Shown piece by piece: positions 20,911 to 32,290 of a DNA stretch of 64,000 nt. Both the position numbers and the translations under genes were made by a program. Origin of the DNA: Dermacentor variabilis (taxonomy: Eukaryota > Arthropoda > Arachnida > Ixodida > Ixodidae); assembly GCF_050947875.1 (NCBI RefSeq), contig NC_134574.1, forward strand, positions 107,996,469-108,060,468. Reading direction: 5' to 3'. Positions within the stretch are counted from its first letter, which is position 1. Every line of letters begins with the position of its first letter. The notes under the pieces are model-generated. The model did no database searches. It was not told the origin of the DNA and saw nothing but the letters and a program-made list of their open reading frames with translations.

Positions 20911-23900
20911 TCGTTTGCGTACCCGTCGCGCGGAAGCGTTTCGAAACTTCACAAGGTGTGAGAGCGGCCTAGTTGGTATTTCACGATGCTGTAACCTTGT
21001 CCTTATCGCCTTTTTTCTGTTCTGTGTCCCCTCTTGCGCTGGTTATATCATCAAAACTCACGGTAGTTTCGAAGTAGCCTAGTCGGTGCTTTCTCGAAAT
21101 GGCCCTTAGCGCAAACGACAGACCGCAATACACAAGCTCAACAGATGCGCTATCAGCTGATGCTTAATTCGAAGCCGCAGCGGAGGCAGGTACATGCTTT
21201 AAGGTAGAAAACCAAGGCGCTGAGTTGCTCTGTCACCGTGCCCCAAACAGTAGGTAAACGTGGCTAAAAAAATACGAAATGTAATCTAAGCAAACCCACT
21301 AAAAGGAACGGAGAACAAAAGCTTGTAAACACATGAAAACAACCAAAAATCCAACCGAAAAATGGACAAGTCTACGGTGATAAATAGTACCACCTTGTAG
21401 AAGCTAACAGTCTATGTACTTAGATTATCTCTCTACAGAAACCTTCACAGAAGTATCCAAATGCAAGTCATACAAAGAAGACATTGAAGGTGTACAAAGA
21501 AGTTTTACAACCCTGGAACGTAAACTTGGTTTAGTTAGGCACCACTCGAAATCTACGGAAGACCTTCCGAAAACACCACCACATTAGGCGGATTTACTTC
21601 GCTGCGCCAAATATTTATCCGAGCACACTACTTCTAAACACTCAGACAGATGTTCTTGCATGATATACCGACGGTAGTATGTGGTTTATTCGGGGCTCCG
21701 ACACAGGCTGCGATGTTGGCTGGCATGGCTGTCCAGCCTCATGCATGTCTTCTTGCATGTTTTCTGTGTGGGTATTTTATTGGCTATACTTTTTCTAAAA
21801 TACAATGCACCAACTAGCTAAACGACGTGATTTACAGGCATGGCTAAGATTCGATAACCACCATGCAATCATACACCGCCTCCCCGCGAAAATCTTCGTG
21901 AAACTTTCTCGTAACCGCTTTACTGTGACACGACAACAAATGGTTCGCCGACGCAAGCACCCGTACCGTATGAATCCTGCATGCATCACAAATATCGTGC
22001 GCGCAGTGGCCACGATATTTATTCTGCATGCTCCTTTGATCAAAGGATGGTGAACGACTTTACACGTGTCGTAATGAAAAGCCAGATTTCAAATTCATGC
22101 CCGACTCCACGTCCCAGCGATGGTTTCGTCGGATAATCAAAGCCTTATCTCGAAGGCGATTTTTTCTTCGAATTAAATGCGCTGGAAGTTATTGTGGTAG
22201 CAAGTACGCATCACGGCCGCCACGTTTTAGACACCACGTATTGGTGTGTTCTCGCAGTCTGAAATTAGAGCGCTACTGATTGAACATTTTCGACGTTTCA
22301 TTTTTCGTGCTAAATCAAAGTCCTGGAGCTCGGAACCAAAAAGAAGTAGACGCGAACCTCGGAAAGTTCTAAATAATTTAGCACCACAATTTATTTACGC
22401 CAGGAGGTCTTTAAGTTCCACATCGTCATCACGCAAAAAGCGAGCACGCGTTAGTCAGGCATTACCGCATTTCGAACTCACTCTGGGTCTCGGTTGTCTG
22501 CTAGCCTGTTACTCATAGCGCGAGCCCATGCCCGATCTGCTACATACAGCAGAGCGAGCAGGAGTGAGTTCCCGATGGTCGCGAGCTACTGCTCCCACGT
22601 GACATCCTTCTGCGTGATGACGTGGTGACGCACATACCCCTCGCGGGTAATCATACTGAAACTGGTGTAAAAATCCATTGTGTTAAATTATTTAGCGCAA
22701 TCAGAGGTTTGCTTGTACTTTTACTTGCCTTTCGAGGGCCATGATCTTCAGCTAAAGTGTCCGCACTCACTTCGTGACCGACAGTGCGAACTTGCCAATT
22801 TAACAAAAGTGACAGCAAGTATTAATTTGACTATGCAATACAGCATGTGCGATTGCTCGTTAATGAGTGATGTCCAAAGCATGGCTGTCATTATGTGTTT
22901 ACGGCTACTGCAATCTCACCCAGCTCTTGTAGGACACCCACCCATACCCTTCGATATTGGCTTCCTTTATTGCGAGAGCGCCGTTTTTGGGATGTGTGAT
23001 TTGGACTCACGCGTATTTCTGGTCAAGAGCGCATAGTAAGATGATGTTGTGACCAGCACGTGCGTGAAACTTGTGAAGCGTACGCGATTCATAAGAGACG
23101 CTGGACTGGTTCGCCGCACCATTTGTCAGTCTCTCGCAGCAAAGCGGTTAACCACCTGAAGCCGCGAAGGAGAGCTCCAGAGCTGTTTTCGTGCGGCAGC
23201 GGCGACGTATGCCGGCGTCGTATCGAATATATTAGCGAGATATCGACCAGATATGATATCGATATCTCTCGATATGGAACATCAGCCACAATATCGGCTT
23301 GCAACGCAGCCTGCGTTGGAACCCCGAAGTCGCCGAATGGCCAGGGCGTTGCTACATACGGGCAGGTGGACACCGGTGTCGGTAGAATCAGCAGCGCTTG
23401 CAGCAATAAGAGTCTGATATAACAAACAGCATATAAGTGCTGCGACTCGGACGTTTTGAGAATGAACGGATATACAGAAGTAAATGCACCGGATATAGTG
23501 ACGGCGTTGCAAAGTCTTGGGTAGATATCGGGCAATGACATACCAGATGAATAGGGTTTTCTAGGAAATCGAGAATTTTTTATATAGCTTCGTTCTTCAT
23601 GTATTAATTGCTCTAATTCGCTCGCATTGGCGAAAGTTTTCGAAGAGAAATTCAGCATACAACGAACTATCCGAACAATACGGATGATACTAGTTGTCAC
23701 AAGGACAAATGAGCACAACACTACTCTGAGCTTCGCCTTTGTTCTCCAAACAACGCTAAGGAACATCATTGCGTAAGACGAAGACGAGAGAACAATGTAT
23801 CTGCAGCACAACGTTGTGCACAGCCTACTCGTCTGTTAGGGTCGCTGCCCATTATCTGGCGTTGGGTAATAATGTACTTTTGCTTAGGTTTTCGTGCTAT

Positions 23901-25025
23901 CAGATAATAAATGAAAATGGAGACCAGTAGAAATGTTGTTTTCCTAAATCTGAAAGTCAATACAACGTACAGTTTCGTTCTTCCCGATTTGTTACGGCGA
24001 AACAGATCTAAAAAAATCGTACGCTCAACTAGGCCCCTTTAGGCATGAGTCATGAGGCACGCGCCTCATGTGCTGAATCCAATGTCGTGGGCTAAGGCCT
24101 AGAGAAAAGCGGTATCGCAAACGTGTTTAATTACCACAAAGAAATAATTCTCGTACAGCGGAAGGGTCGCATTGAGAGCATCGACACACAAGGCTCTATT
24201 TTAAACACAAAACACGGATGACCGCCTAGCAGAAGCCTGAAACCAGCTTATGTTGGGCACTCTGCGCAAATTAGGGTTATTAAGCGCGATACCTGAGCTG
24301 GCATATCATATACACCTTTCCACTTCATTTCCCAGCACATGCAGGCTGCAGCGTGCGCTGTGGTAATGGATGCAAAAATTACAAGGTAGCTACCTTCTGT
24401 TTGGCTTACCGCGAGCCTTTAGGCTGCACTTCTTCTTGTGACGTCAGCCCGCGACTGAAGGATTTGCTAGGTTCTGCCGCCAAACTTATTTTTTAATATG
24501 TGTGGCTTGTCTTTGAAATGACCGAGTTAACGAATTAACCGATATGTTCCAGCCATAACTGAGACATCGTTCGGGCCACACGGTGCGCAACAAACGTGGC
24601 GGAGCTCGGCCGTGGTTCCCGATGCTGTGAAACGTGTCTCTGACTTAGGCACACAAACCATGTTGTAAGGCGGCTGCTAATATGGCGCGTCGACTGTCCA
24701 CGGAAAGATGTCCAGTTTAGCCTAATGAGTATTTGTCGACTCTGCGTAGATAAATATGCTTGAACAGTTCGTTTCCTAAGCGGAAATCGTTCTGGTGTCT
24801 TTTATCCTTCTTCGGTTCAGGCTCTGTTCGGGTTCAGGCACGTTCTAAGAATGCGCATCAAATAGGTTTTACTTCCGAGGACCGGATTTCCGGACCCGGT
24901 AAGGTGATGGATTCGAGTGTGGTTTGGCAACCTGGCCAGAATAAGAGCGTCATGACGACGTTATAGTCCGAATACACGAAGCGGCATCTGCGCATGCAGT
25001 TAGCACAAGAATATCGCTCGCATAC
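20911..25025. other. 4.1-kb intron stretch, nothing recognised
   Basis: I see no exon-like frame with splice sites, no RT, integrase or transposase motif, and no tandem array. A cluster of ATATCGATATC-type words lies at 23220-23300. The open frames here (for example 23089-23811 minus) lack any motif and carry no typical composition. Confidence 0.4.
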
Positions 25026-25274
25026 CAGAGACGGATAGTCCTTGTTGGCGGCCGTGATAAAGGCCGGGGGCAGGGCCTTGCACTTGGACACCTCCTCGAG
25101 CGAGCCGCTGACCGAGGAAATGGCGATCACGGTGTCGATCCCGGAGCCCGCCTCCGCGGCTTGCTTGATGGAATCCTTGTACTTGTTCCAGTTGGGCCCG
25201 CTGCTGTAACCGATCCCGCCGATGGCGATTACGGTTCTCTTACTTGCGTCGCCCTGTTGGAGTCGCTTGAGACC
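25026..25274 (-). CDS. Exon 5 of the host gene
   Basis: Acceptor cgctacag (AG at 25276-25275), donor GTATGC (25025-25024), 83 codons, phase 0 at both ends. The peptide includes GLKRLQQGDASKRTVIAIGG, GPNWNKYKDSIKQA, DTVIAISSVSGSLEE, CKALPPAF and ends NKDYPSL. The base composition is clearly coding: GC-rich third positions against an AT-rich intron. The hydrophobic strand plus IGG block recalls a beta-alpha barrel segment, but I would not assign an enzyme activity: no acidic catalytic motif is visible. From memory it matches the middle of the tick family best of all exons. Confidence 0.85.
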
Positions 25275-25529
25275 CTGTAGCGAAATGCCATCTCAATGCT
25301 AAACATTCGGCAGGTATGTGCCTGGTTAGGGGGGACAAATGAATTAAAGAGAAGTAAAATTCCTAGTAAGATATTTCTAATGCGGAAGCATTCACTGGGG
25401 AGTGCTCCAGCAAAACCTGTCCGTCCCTTGACGCCTGGTATCTGCAGAATACATGTATAATTGTTCAAGTTTAGAGATGTAGTCTTTATCATAATGCAAT
25501 AGTAGGTGATTGGTAGCATTAGGAAAAAA

Positions 25530-25868
25530 TTTTGAGGAAACTTAAGTTTCGCCTTAAAAAGTGGAACGCCATAAATTTCAGAGATCCCCGACTGCTTGTC
25601 ACGCTTCCCGGTAACCGCCGGTTTCTCGCGGATGCGCGGAGCCAAGCGCGATGATGGTGGTTTGTGGGTGAGTCGCGCCGCTGGGAAAAGAAGTGTGGGT
25701 TTGAGTTTACTCGAAACATAATTTGAGGAGCTAAATTAGTTCGGTAACGCATCCACGCCACGTGTAGGGCCTCGGTAGTTGAGATCCTGAATGATTTCTA
25801 GACCACTGACGTCCGCCGCCGACATCGGATTTTTCGCAGCAAGGGTCCTTAACGCTGTCACGCTAAAC
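25530..25868 (-). repeat. AACGCGATAGCG-family repeat, short copy
   Basis: On the minus strand the start AGCGTGACAGCGTTAAGGACCC lies near 25868-25847 and the end block (GGCGTTCCACTTTTTAAGGCG) near 25573-25545, with the diagnostic gggaagcgtgacaagcagtc before it. About 340 bp, shorter than the 13.3-kb copy because the interior is missing. Confidence 0.6.
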
Positions 25869-25916
25869 CCAGTGCCTTTTCACTGTGTGAAGAAGGATCA
25901 TCAGCGAAGCTGTGTT

Positions 25917-26812
25917 TGTGGATCCCTTAATGGCGAACTCCACCTCCTCCGAGGGTCGGCCCTAGTATTGCTCTATCTTCGGGATCGCACCACGTGTGGA
26001 GAGTGCGTAGAGCCTGCGGGTTCGGTCCACGTACGGTGAGGGGTTAACACCTGCTTCACCTCCGCCACGGGAGGGCCAGCATTGCACTACATTTGGGATC
26101 TGCCGACGTATCGGGAGAAGTTAACGCCTGCTTCAGCTCGACCACGGGTCGGCCCGGCATTGCACTGCCTGCGGGATCGGCCCCCGTATCTTCAGTGCTT
26201 AACGCCTAATTCACTTTCGCCGCAGGTCGGCACGGCATTGCACATACTTCGGGATATGCCAACGCATGGGAAGAACTTAACGCCTAAATCACCTCCGCCG
26301 CGGGTCGGCCCGACATTTCACTACCTGCGGGATCGGTTCACGAATGGTGAGTGCTTAATGCAGGCTTCACTTCCGCAACCGATGGGCCCAGCATGGCACT
26401 GCCATGGGGATCGGTCCACGTATGGTGAATGCTTAACGCCTGCTTCACCTCCGCCATGGGTCGGCCCGGCATTGCACTACCTGCGGGATCGGCCCACGTA
26501 TCGTCAGTGCTTAACGCCTAATTCACTTTCGCCGCAGGTCGGCACGGCATTGCACTACCTTCGGTATCGACCCTCGTATCGTGAGTGCTTAACGCCTGCT
26601 TCACCTGCGCACCGGGTGTTCCCAGCATTGCACAACCTTCGGGATCGGTCCCCGTATGGTGAATGCTTAACGCTTGCTTCACCTCCGCCGCGGCTCGTCC
26701 CGGCATTGCACTACCTTTGGGATCGGCCCACGTATGGGGAGTGCTTACGCATGCTTCACCTCCTCCGCGGGCTGGCCCGGGATTGCACAACCTGCGGGAT
26801 CGGCCCACGTAT
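25917..26812 (+). repeat. 78-bp satellite array, left part
   Basis: About 11 units of 78 bp; the landmark gcttaacgcct recurs at about 26121, 26199, 26277, 26354, 26432, 26510, 26588, 26666 and 26744. Because 78 is a multiple of three, each frame without a stop stays open for the whole array, giving a 26-residue Pro-rich repeat (for example TPASPPPRVGPALHYLRDRP) that is not evidence of a gene. The array stops inside a unit at about 26812 and resumes at 32291 at the next base of the unit. Confidence 0.85.
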
Positions 26813-26830
26813 TGGCGGCATAGTGACATT

Positions 26831-27590
26831 GGCGGCAGCGGCAGCATCGAAGAAGCATTGTCCAAGTAACAACCTGCCCTTTCTAAGATAACGCCGGCTG
26901 TTTTCTGACGTCGCTACCGTGCTTGCTTCAATGCTGGTGGGCGTAACTCTGCGAGCGTTCCTGCTGCAAGCATTCTTTGTCCGGATCACGCCGCAGTCTT
27001 CTTCAAGTGCCACCACCCACAGAGCAAGTTGTAAAGTAGTGGAAATCGAGGCCTGCTTTCACAGTGGCGGCAGCGGCAGCATCGAAGAAGCATCGTCGAA
27101 GTAACAACCTGCCTTTTCGCAGATAACGCCGGCTGTCCTGTGACTTCGCTACCGTGCTTGCTTCATCCTTGGTGGGCGGAGCTCAGTGAGCGTTCCTGCT
27201 GCAAGCCCTCTTTGTCCGGATCACGCCGCAGTCTTCTTCAAGCGCCACCATCGACAGAGCAGGCTATAATGTACTGGAAATCGAGGCCTGCTTTCACGTT
27301 GGCGGCAGCGGCAGCATCGAAGAAGCATCATCCAAGTAACAACCTGCCTTTTCTAAGATAACGCCGGCTGTCCTGTGACGTCGCTACCGTGCTTTCTTCA
27401 TCCATGGAGGGCGTAGCTCTGCGAGCGTTCCTGCTGCAAGCCTTCTTTGTCTGGATCACGCCGCATGCTTCTTCAAGCGCCACTATCGACAGAGCAACCT
27501 ATAAAGTAGTGGAAATCGAGGCCTGCTTTCACATTGGCGGCAGCGGCAGTATCGAAGAAGCATCGTCGAAGTAACAACCTGCCTTTTAGC
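26831..27590 (+). repeat. 235-bp tandem monomers at the LINE 5' end
   Basis: The block ggcggcagcggcagcatcga recurs at 26831, 27066, 27301 and 27536 (one change in the last), so the spacing is exactly 235 bp three times. Each unit also contains gtaacaacctgcc and tcgctaccgtgctt. The last, partial unit leads into the ORF1 start. Tandem 5' monomers are known in some LINEs, where they act as promoter units; that role is inferred here. Confidence 0.8.
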
Positions 27591-27651
27591 AGGTTAGAAT
27601 TTCTATACTTAGTACTTTTCCCCTGTTGCGGATGCTGCTGCTGCTGCCAAA

Positions 27652-28484
27652 TGGTGACTATGTCCTGCAATGTGATATGCGCCACTTGTGAGCTAACGCT
27701 TACTGTTTCAGACTGTATCATTGAATGTAGTGACTGTACCTCTAAATTTCACACCGGGAAACGCTCAGGAATCACGGACACGACAATTAGGTCAAAGGGA
27801 TGCGTAGGTCAAAGGGATGCGTACCATTAGCGCTGCACGTCCTGTAGACGGCAGAAATTACGTGTGCAACCTAACAAATCGAGTGATGATTCTGCCGCGC
27901 AAGACGTGCGGCTGTTGTTAATGACAGTTAACGGAAAGCTTGACCAGCTGTTGGCACTCCGAGAGATAGTTGAAGACATTGAAGACACTTTACAATTTCT
28001 GAGCGAACAGTACGATGAACTGCAACAACGAACGGAGCGAAATGATAATGAGCTCAAGGATCTAAAACGCAGAACCGAAAGACTTGAAGGAAATGAGAGC
28101 GACGTCAATCAGCTTCGCGCTACTGCAGTTCGAACTTCCACAGCTGTCAGAAAATGACGTTGTTTCAGTTCACCGGCTGCCTTCAGAGAAAGAAAAGATA
28201 CCGGGTATAATACGTCGCTTCGCGGAACAAGCCGATATAGGGTCCCTATATCGGGCCGCTGGTGGAAAAGCAGAAAGAAGTTGCGCGGATCGAAAGACGA
28301 TGTATTCCTTCTTGAAAATGTGACAAAAGGGACCCGCGATTTGCTCTTTCAGACAGAGATACGGGCGAAGCGAGCAAACTACAAATACGTGTGGCACAGC
28401 AGCGGCCGCGTTCTTGTCCGAAAACCCGACGGTGAGCGCGCAGTAGCTGTTTCTACCGAGAGGGATCTTGATAAACTCGCCTAA
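27652..28484 (+). pseudogene. LINE ORF1: PHD-like finger, coiled coil, FP-like C-terminal domain
   Basis: The first frame has CATC, IECSDC and a KFHTGK segment, the spacing of a PHD-type zinc finger. A 17-bp direct duplication (aggtcaaagggatgcgt, twice at 27789-27822) breaks the frame inside the finger. After it comes a Cys pair (CTSC) and a coiled coil with heptad leucines (27900-28110). The last part, in two frames, reads DVVSVHRLPS and then LLENVTKGTRDLLFQT, YKYVWHSSGRVLVRKPDGE and DLDKL, which resembles the C-terminal domain of baculovirus FP-type proteins found in many LINE ORF1s. Role: RNA-binding chaperone of the retrotransposition particle. Confidence 0.75.
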
Positions 28485-30002
28485 AAACAGTTCTTGATAA
28501 CGATGGCTTGTGCAAGTGGGGAGACTTACATATTACCCCAAGTATTCAGTCAGCATTTAGGTAAAAAAATTCAGCAATCCTTTAAATGCTTTCATCTAAA
28601 CATCCACTCAGTTTCCAATCAGAAAAACGACCTCTGCTTGTTTTTTGAACAGCTAGGGCAATCATTTAATACGATACTGTTAACAGAAACATGGTCAATG
28701 AACAATGCGGATATATTCCGTATTCCAAATTATAGTATTTTCCACTTAAATCGGTCATACTCTCGCGGAGGCGGAGTATGCATCCTGGTAAAGGAAGTAT
28801 TCGAGTGTGACTTACTGCCCGAACTTTCCGCAACAACAACTGACTATGAAATTCTCGCAATAAAAATGCATAACACTAATATTATAGCGTGTTATCGCCC
28901 TCCCAATGGCAGCGTTAGCAAATTTTTGATAAATTAGAAGAAATCTTTGAGTTTGTTACTAAAAATCGGCTTGATTTAATTTACGACGTGGACATCAATA
29001 TTAATATGATGAAAAACGATTCCCAAAACTTTACAATTAGATGTTTTACTGAAAATGAATGGTTTAGTGAATGTAATAGACTTGCCCACTAGAGTTACTG
29101 AAAATTCATCATCTTTAATTGATATTTTTTTCACAAATGTCATCCCTGAAAAAGTTAAGACGGGTGTATTTGCCTGTGACCTCAGTGGCCACTTGCCTAA
29201 ATTTATTTGCGCCAAAGGGCATGTACGGGAAAAGGTAACGCAGCCAATGCACCAGATGCAAAAAAGTAACCCCGCGCAATTTGTCGATATTTCGGGAACA
29301 AATAGAAAATGCCTGTTGGGAAGATGTATACAAATCCAACGAAGCAAATGCGGCCTATGGAAAATTTCTTCACATTGTCAAATCGATATATGAATCTAGC
29401 TTTCCCTCAGTGCGCGTTAAGCCAAGCAAAAAAAAAAAAAATTCGGAAACCATGGATTACCTCTGAGCTTCTCAGACGAATCGTGCATACAAATGTTCTC
29501 TATGGCAAGTTTATTTCAACTAAAGATATCGAATTACTCCGCCAATTTAAAGTGTGCCATAATCTCCTAGATAAAGATATAACATAAGCTAGGCGAGAAT
29601 ATTTTGCAAATTTCTTTGCAACTGCTGCTGGATGCTCTGAGATTATGTGGAAAAGGCTCAACTCGGTATTAAGGCATCATCCGCCTATCAGTAAAGTTCT
29701 TAAATTAGATATTAATGGCATAGAATTATCTGGGAAGCGGCTTGCGGATTCATTTAATACATATTTTGCAAGTGCAGGTAACACAACTATGCTGCCAAAT
29801 GATCTTAGTAATATTCCAATTAATAGCACCACTATTTTTCTTAAACCTGTGGATGAAAACGATGTAAGCCACATAATTAAAAATCTAAACACCAGCAGTG
29901 CGAAAGATATTGGCGGGTTACAGATAAAACGTTTAAAATACGTTGTTGATATTCTGGCTCCATGCATTGCATATATTTTCAACCGTTGTCTCAGTCAAGC
30001 TA

Positions 30003-30490
30003 TTAACGCGATAGCGTTAAGGAGCTCGTGTCGCAGAAAAGCCGGTGTCGTCGGCGTCGGTGTCGGTGTCGGCGTCGGCGTCCGCGGCGTTGGCCGTGAG
30101 CGATAAATCACGGCAGGCACTTCATAAATAAAAAGCAACTTCCAAGATGGGCTGGGTGGGAATCGAACCAGGGTCTCCGGAGTGTGAGACGGAGACGTTA
30201 CCACTGAGCCACGAATTCGATGCTTCAGAGCGGTACAAAAGCGCCTCTAGTGAACGCGGTGTTGCCTTAGACACGAGCTGTTTCTAAGGCTGAGGCGTGC
30301 GTCGCTTGCTCAGGCGCACATATCGTTGTCGCGCCGAACGCTGCGTTGCTCGACGCTCACCGCGTCCGATGCGGGGCGCGTAGTCGCTGCGTCGTAGCCC
30401 ATTGTCTTACACCCCTTGGCGGGTCGAAGGGAACGCTGTCGCGTTCCACTCTTGAAGGCGAAGCTTAAGCGTCCTCCAATTTTTTTTCTC
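30003..30490 (+). repeat. Composite AACGCGATAGCG-family repeat inserted in the LINE RT region
   Basis: Starts AACGCGATAGCGTTAAGG at about 30007 and ends CGCGTTCCACTCTTGAAGG, cgaagcttaagcgtcctcc near 30478, then a run of T. It carries a tRNA-like module on the minus strand (30149-30212) and a GTCGGC-rich stretch. The LINE coding sequence continues on the far side at about 30494, so it arrived after the LINE. The copy at 10262-11100 has the same parts in reverse orientation. Confidence 0.75.
30149..30212 (-). mobile_element. tRNA-like pol III module (SINE body) in the nested repeat
   Basis: Minus strand: A-box-like CTCAGTGGTAACGTCTCCG at about 30210-30191 and B box CTGGTTCGATTCCCACC at 30171-30155. 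Same module as 10900-10964. Confidence 0.6.
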
Positions 30491-32290
30491 AGTAAAATGC
30501 AAGAAGCACGCATTAGTGTCCTATATGAAGAAGGGCGACAAAAATGACATGAGCAACTATCGTCCAATATCAATTCTCCCTATGTTCTCGAAGGTACTTG
30601 AAAAAATAATTTTAAATCGGCTTATGGATTTCGAGCAAAAACATAAACTTCTAAATGAATGCCAATTTGGCTTTCGCAAAGGCCTCAGCACGGAGTGTGC
30701 CTTACTTGCTCAGAAAGAGTAATTTCAAGGGCAGTTGATGAGGGAGAACTGGTTCTGGGGTTGTTTGTAGATTTTACAAAAGTATTTCATTCTGTCAATC
30801 ATTCACTTCTAATTAGAAAACTCATACCTTATGGCTACCGCGGGAAGGCTGCATCACTCATCACATGTAATCTAAAACACTACAAGCAAAGAGTCAGTAA
30901 TAATGATAAACTCTCTAGTCCCCTGCCCGTTTCGTGCGGCGTGCCACAAGGCAGTATTTTGGGTCCTTTCCTCTTTAATTTATATATTAATGATCTCATT
31001 AGTATTAGTATCAAGGCACACTATATCATTTACGCCGATGATACTAGAGTATTCCTGATAAAGGCGGCGGGTGAATTAGGTGAGGAAGCAAACTTAACCC
31101 TTCAAAGATTGCATGAATGGACACGTAAGAATTGTCTTAAAATAAGTACAAACAAAACAAAAGGAATAATCTTCCGAGATAAAAATAAAAGCGTAATTAT
31201 TAATACGCCTATATTGCTAAATTTAACGCCTCTCGATACAGTTCCGTACATTAAAACTTTAGGTGTTCTCTTTCAAGAAAACTTATCTTGGGATATGCAT
31301 GTACATTCCATGGCGACAAAATTATCTAAAAAAATCGCGCTTGTTTATCGTTACCGTCATGTACTGCCAACAAAAATAATGATGCTGTTTTTCAACACAC
31401 TGTTTCTTTCTAGCCTAAACTACTGTCACTTTGTTTGGGCTACTACCACACTGGGAAATTTGGAAAAATTTTATGTACTGCAAAAAAAATTCCTACGAGG
31501 CGTAGATGTTCCAAAATATGTACATACACGTCAATTTTTTATAAGATACAATGTAATGCCAATTGCCAGAATGTACGATTATCGACTCTGTAGAGCATAC
31601 AAACAAGAAATAAGAAATGGAGCCAGCTTTCTAAGAACACTAGTGGATTTAAAAATCAACACTACAACATATACGACAAGGACCAGAGAGATTTGGAAAG
31701 TAGAAACCGTTATAACGATATACGGATAACAAACTATTCGTAACAACCTGCGAAGGTTACTGAGTAAATTACACAACGAAACCACCGGATTGGAAAATAT
31801 CTATATTAAAGCTTGCATAGTTAATTCTGCCTGCAATAGATTGCTTCCCTGGATTTCGCAATTTTTTCTTTAACGAAACCAACTAGTCCCATTGTATAGC
31901 TTATATTCTTGGTTTTTCATTTGTTTTAGTTTGTATGAGAAATGTTATTGTTACAGCTTGTGTTATGATTATATCTTTCTCACCCTCGTGTTTTTGAACA
32001 GTTGCGATACCGTTGTGCCAATCATTGCTTTTTATCCTTATTAGTTAGAGATGTTTTTTTACTATGCCCTGTTAGAGCACATCTTTTTTTATTTGCTTCG
32101 GATGGTTCGCGATGCTCCATGTTGTGTAAAGGCCATTTGTAAACAATGATGTACTGCCTTTGTGTTTGCTAACGCCGCGCAAACGCCAATGTGGGGGCCT
32201 GCGGCTTCGTAAAGCTGTCCATATGGCAGCTTTTTCTGCATGCCCCTCGCGTCATGTACTGATGCAAATAAACATCATTGTCATTGTCAT

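Larger units (their letters stand above)
28494..31873 (+). pseudogene. LINE ORF2: APE endonuclease and reverse transcriptase
   Basis: 28570-28937 is the endonuclease start (LNIHSVSNQKNDL, LLTETWS, GGGVCILV, CYRPPNGS); later endonuclease motifs (DIFFTN) are in other frames to 29200. The RT begins after the linker: YRPISILPMFSKVLEKI (30560), FGFRKGLSTE, FVDFTKVFHSVNH (motif A, catalytic Asp kept), VPQGSILGPFLF and YADDT (31031-31042). A frame near 31730-31873 completes the C-terminus. Frameshifts occur near 28930, 29260, 29590, 30525, 30715 and 31725. A repeat is inserted at 30003-30490. Non-functional. Confidence 0.85.
26813..32290 (+). mobile_element. Full-length but decayed CR1/L2-like LINE inserted in the satellite
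   Basis: 5' tandem monomers (26831-27590), ORF1 (about 27652-28484), ORF2 with APE endonuclease and reverse transcriptase (28494-31873), a 3' UTR and a tail of aataaacatcattgtcattgtcat. Both ends are defined by the interrupted 78-bp satellite. ORF1 and ORF2 have frameshifts, and a further repeat is inserted in ORF2 at 30003-30490. The tail of short CATTGT repeats is the kind of 3' end used by CR1/L2-type elements. Confidence 0.85.

Noticed and set aside
23089..23811. 240-codon minus frame in the 21-25 kb intron
   Set aside because: No domain, odd composition and embedded ATATCGAT repeat words; the length is compatible with chance in a window this size.
25026..25274. Glycoside hydrolase family 18 enzyme call for the host gene
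   Set aside because: The IAIGG strand is reminiscent, but the acidic DxxDxDxE signature is not visible in any exon.
26082..26891. 269-codon plus frame of Pro-rich 26-residue repeats
   Set aside because: It is the 78-bp satellite read in one open frame; frames are open on both strands and the array has no start, splice or codon evidence of a gene.
26831..27590. CRISPR array
   Set aside because: Repeats are 235-bp direct monomers without spacers in a eukaryotic LINE context.
28100..28484. Endogenous baculovirus FP gene
   Set aside because: FP-like C-terminal domains are common in LINE ORF1 proteins, and here it follows a finger and coiled coil and precedes an APE-RT ORF2.
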